From Acidobacteriota bacterium (GTDB lineage Bacteria; Acidobacteriota; Terriglobia; Acidiferrales; UBA7541), in assembly GCA_003223255.1 (NCBI GenBank), contig QHYJ01000088.1:6564-50204 (forward strand): a DNA stretch of 43,641 nucleotides, in the 5' to 3' direction. The position numbers and the translations under genes were made by a program. Every line of letters begins with the position of its first letter. Within the stretch, counting starts at the first letter, position 1. Shown here piece after piece: positions 41,623-43,641 of this stretch. Below the pieces are notes generated by a model, which worked only from the letters and a program-made list of their open reading frames with translations, searched no databases and had not been told where the DNA came from.

Positions 41623-41944
41623 GGGCATCCCCTCAAGCGGAGTGAGCCGGGGCGCTGCCTGATGGCTGTTCCATTCGACAGGGCGGAGGACGAGTCCGGC
41701 ACCCACAGCTCCCGAATGGGTAGGGGCAAGTGATGGGCCAGACGGTTCGAATGCTAAGCGTATGATTCGAAAGCGGATGTTTTGTGAGGCGCAGGCAGCC
41801 AAGGGAATGGCCTGTGCGAAAAGCCGCGTTACAAGGGGTTTATTCCTCAGGGGCAGGGGCAGTACGGGAAGCGGAGACTCGGTGCGATAGATTGAGGGTT
41901 GGAATGGATTGAGGAGCAAGCTGCTTCTGGCATAGACTCGGCGG
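41623..41944. other. Divergent intergenic region
   Basis: 320 bases between the membrane-protein gene and the YjbR-family gene. TTCGAA occurs twice, 20 bp apart (41746-41751 and 41766-41771), possibly an operator. No clear promoter is recognised. Confidence 0.35.
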
Positions 41945-42361
41945 ATGGACGCAGAATGGTTGCGCAAGTTGTGCCTGTCGTTTCCGGGAACCACAGAACA
42001 GATCCAGTGGGGCTATGACCTGCTGTTCAAGGTGGGCGGGAAAATGTATGCGGTGACGCCGCTCGAACCCGCGCCGGCGTGTCTTTCATTCAAAGCGTCG
42101 CCGGAAAAATTTGTGGAGCTGACGGAGCGGCAAAACATTATTCCGGCGCCGTATCTGGCCCGCGCGCAGTGGGTGGCGTTGCAAACGCGAGACGCGCTGG
42201 GACGGGAGGAGTTGGCGGGGCTGCTGCGCGAATCGTATGAAATGATTCTGGCGAAACTGCCGAAGAAAATGCGCGAAGCGATTGCAAATCGAGCGAACGT
42301 GACGCGTGGCTCACGAATCGTGACGGCGCGAAAAAAGAAAGTTGTAGGTCGGAAGCAGTGA
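41945..42361 (+). CDS. MmcQ/YjbR family protein
   Basis: 138 residues. WLRKLCLSFPGTTEQIQWGYD, LFKVGGKMYAVTPLEP, CLSFKASPEKFVELTE and the C-terminal helix ESYEMILAKLPKKMREA are the usual YjbR features (CyaY-like fold, sometimes called DNA-binding). The last 20 residues are Lys/Arg-rich. Biological role is not established for the family. It lies 24 bases before the beta-propeller gene and probably shares its transcript. Confidence 0.88.
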   Translation: MDAEWLRKLCLSFPGTTEQIQWGYDLLFKVGGKMYAVTPLEPAPACLSFKASPEKFVELTERQNIIPAPYLARAQWVALQTRDALGREELAGLLRESYEMILAKLPKKMREAIANRANVTRGSRIVTARKKKVVGRKQ

Positions 42362-42384
42362 TTCAATAAGAAGCGAGGTGTCTT

Positions 42385-43398
42385 ATGCTTGGACGTAACA
42401 TTTGGTTCGCGACGATATTCGGGATCGCGAGCTTGCTTGTGCTGCGGAAGGTAAATGCGGAGCCAGCAAGTCGTGGGCTGCTGGTGGTGGCGAATCAGAA
42501 GGAGCACACCGTGCTCGTGGTGGATCCGGACGAGCGGCGCGAGCTGGCGAAGGTGGTGGTCGGCGTGAATGGCCACGAAGTAATGGTCTCGAAAGACGGG
42601 CGATTTGCCTACGTGCCGATCTATGGAAATTCCGGCGTGGGCAGGCCGGGAACCGACGGAAGCACGATTGACGTGATTGACTTGCAGGAGAGTAAGCTTG
42701 CGGCAACGATTGATCTCGGGAAACCCCTGCGACCGCATCGCGCGGAATGGGGGCCGGACGGAATGCTGTATGTGACTGCGGAACTTGGAAATGCGGTGGA
42801 CGTGATCGATCCAAGCACGCGAAAAATTGTTGCGGAGATTCCGACGGGCCAGAAAGAGTCGCACATGTTGGTGATTTCGCCGGACGGGCGGCGGGCGTAT
42901 ACGGCGAATGTGGGCGCGGGCAGCATAAGCGTGCTGGACGTGGCGAAACGCAGTCTGATTGCGACGATTCCGGTGGCAAAGATGGTGCAACGGATTTCGA
43001 TTTCACCGGATGGCAAACGCGTGTTTACGCATGATCAGGATGCTCCGCGGATTGCGGTCATCGACACGACGACGAACAAAATGGCGAATTGGATTGAAGT
43101 GCCGAGCTCCGTATATGCGTCAGAGCCGACGCCGGACGGGCGGTGGCTGGTGACGCTGGACAGAAACAGCCACGCGTACGTGATTGACCTGGAATCGATG
43201 AAAGTGGACCAGATCTTGAAAATCTCCGGCGGTGCGTCGGAAATTCTGATTCGGCCGGGAGGAGACGTTGCGTATTTAAGCGGTACGGGCGCGGGGAAAA
43301 TTGACGTGCTGGATTTACACACATGGGAGCTGCAAAAACCGATTGAATTGACGCCGGGAGTGGACGGAATGTCGTGGCTGGCTGTGGGCGCCAAGTAG
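42385..43398 (+). CDS. YncE-like YVTN beta-propeller, exported
   Basis: A 337-residue protein with an N-terminal signal/anchor (IWFATIFGIASLLVL, then NAEPAS). Repeats of about 40 residues follow, of the form x-IDVIDL/VDVIDPSTRKIVAEIPTG, ISVLDVAKRSLIATIPV and IAVIDTTTNKM, separated by SPDGRRAYTAN-type turns. These are YVTN/NHL-like propeller blades, about seven in number. Such proteins are periplasmic or secreted and bind ligands or scaffold; no enzyme motif is seen. ATG 42385 has AGGTG upstream. Confidence 0.88.
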   Translation: MLGRNIWFATIFGIASLLVLRKVNAEPASRGLLVVANQKEHTVLVVDPDERRELAKVVVGVNGHEVMVSKDGRFAYVPIYGNSGVGRPGTDGSTIDVIDLQESKLAATIDLGKPLRPHRAEWGPDGMLYVTAELGNAVDVIDPSTRKIVAEIPTGQKESHMLVISPDGRRAYTANVGAGSISVLDVAKRSLIATIPVAKMVQRISISPDGKRVFTHDQDAPRIAVIDTTTNKMANWIEVPSSVYASEPTPDGRWLVTLDRNSHAYVIDLESMKVDQILKISGGASEILIRPGGDVAYLSGTGAGKIDVLDLHTWELQKPIELTPGVDGMSWLAVGAK

Positions 43399-43405
43399 CT
43401 CCCCT

Positions 43406-43636
43406 TCAAGATTGAGGCATAGCCAGGGGCAGGAGTTCCCATTTTGAGGCTCGAAACCATTTCATGGGAGTGCAGGCGCAGAGAGGTTCAGTCTTCGCAG
43501 GGTTGAACTGTTCGGTCTCCAGCGCATGGCGGACGGCGTCCGGGTGCACACCGAGTTGCTGCGCGATGGTGCCGACTCTCCAGTGTTCGGCGTAGAACCA
43601 GTGACGGATCTGTACCCGCAGCTCGTCGCTAAGCAT
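43406..43636 (-). pseudogene. istA: IS21-family transposase IstA, N-terminal remnant
   Basis: The first 45-50 residues (MLSDELRVQIRHWFYAEHWR, VGTIAQQLGVHPDAVRHALE) match the helix-turn-helix start of IS21-type IstA. After FNPAKTEP, near 43490, similarity is lost and the frame ends at 43406. The catalytic DDE core and istB are absent on this side, so the element is broken. Upstream bases continue past the window edge, so terminal repeats cannot be judged. Confidence 0.6.
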
Positions 43637-43641
43637 GTTTA

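Noticed and set aside
42013-42990. 325-codon minus-strand open frame
   Set aside because: Antisense to the YjbR and beta-propeller genes; composition is His/Arg-rich, with no recognisable domain.
1-43641. CRISPR arrays, tRNA or rRNA genes, toxin-antitoxin or phage defence systems
   Set aside because: No regularly spaced repeats, tRNA cloverleaf/T-loop patterns or diagnostic proteins were seen on either strand.

Overview
The window looks like part of the chromosome (or a metagenome bin) of a GC-rich soil acidobacterium, probably class Terriglobia. I infer this from gene content and style: an exopolysaccharide (EPS) locus of the XrtA/PEP-CTERM type, several sigma-54 activators, PilZ proteins, a double-length ThyX and secreted Ig-like repeat proteins. 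No rRNA or other taxonomic marker is present, so this placement is not certain.

Region 1 (1-16.2 kb, minus strand). The 5' part of a secreted repeat protein runs off the left edge. Upstream of it is a tight run of 12 EPS genes, read from 16152 down to 1504: polyprenyl glycosylphosphotransferase, membrane GT2, GT2, O-antigen-ligase-type polymerase, GT4, flippase, GT2, nucleotidyltransferase-like protein, amidohydrolase, alkaline-phosphatase-superfamily protein, FemAB-like acyltransferase and polysaccharide deacetylase. Together they would build a lipid-linked repeat unit, flip it, polymerise it and modify it.

Region 2 (16.3-26.3 kb, minus strand). This holds a small membrane protein, the ExeA/XrtA-type ATPase, a frameshifted outer-membrane beta-barrel protein, a Wza-type export protein, a degenerate sigma-54-activator-like protein, a BY-kinase and a Wzz-type chain-length protein: the export and length-control machinery. 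A decayed TPR gene and two lipoprotein-like genes follow. No exosortase is visible anywhere in the window.

Region 3 (26.4-33.8 kb) is regulatory. It holds a sigma-54 activator without a receiver, a CBS-domain protein, a PilZ protein, an NtrC-type response regulator with its histidine kinase, a divergent PilZ protein, and a GGDEF-PilZ fusion. I find seven sites with correct sigma-54 spacing (GG-N10-GC) upstream of genes in regions 2 and 3. This suggests a local RpoN/c-di-GMP circuit controlling EPS.

Region 4 (33.8-43.6 kb) is mostly housekeeping or unknown: a PPOX-family protein, a P-loop gene fragment, rpmE, a tandem ThyX-like protein, two paralogous secreted proteins (one frameshifted), a candidate SRP-like structured RNA, a methyltransferase, an outer-membrane barrel, a membrane protein, a YjbR-family protein, a YVTN beta-propeller and an IS21 istA remnant at the right edge. 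The plus strand changes from C-rich to G-rich at about 38.7-39.1 kb whatever the gene direction. Three genes carry an apparent single extra base in a 3-base homopolymer.
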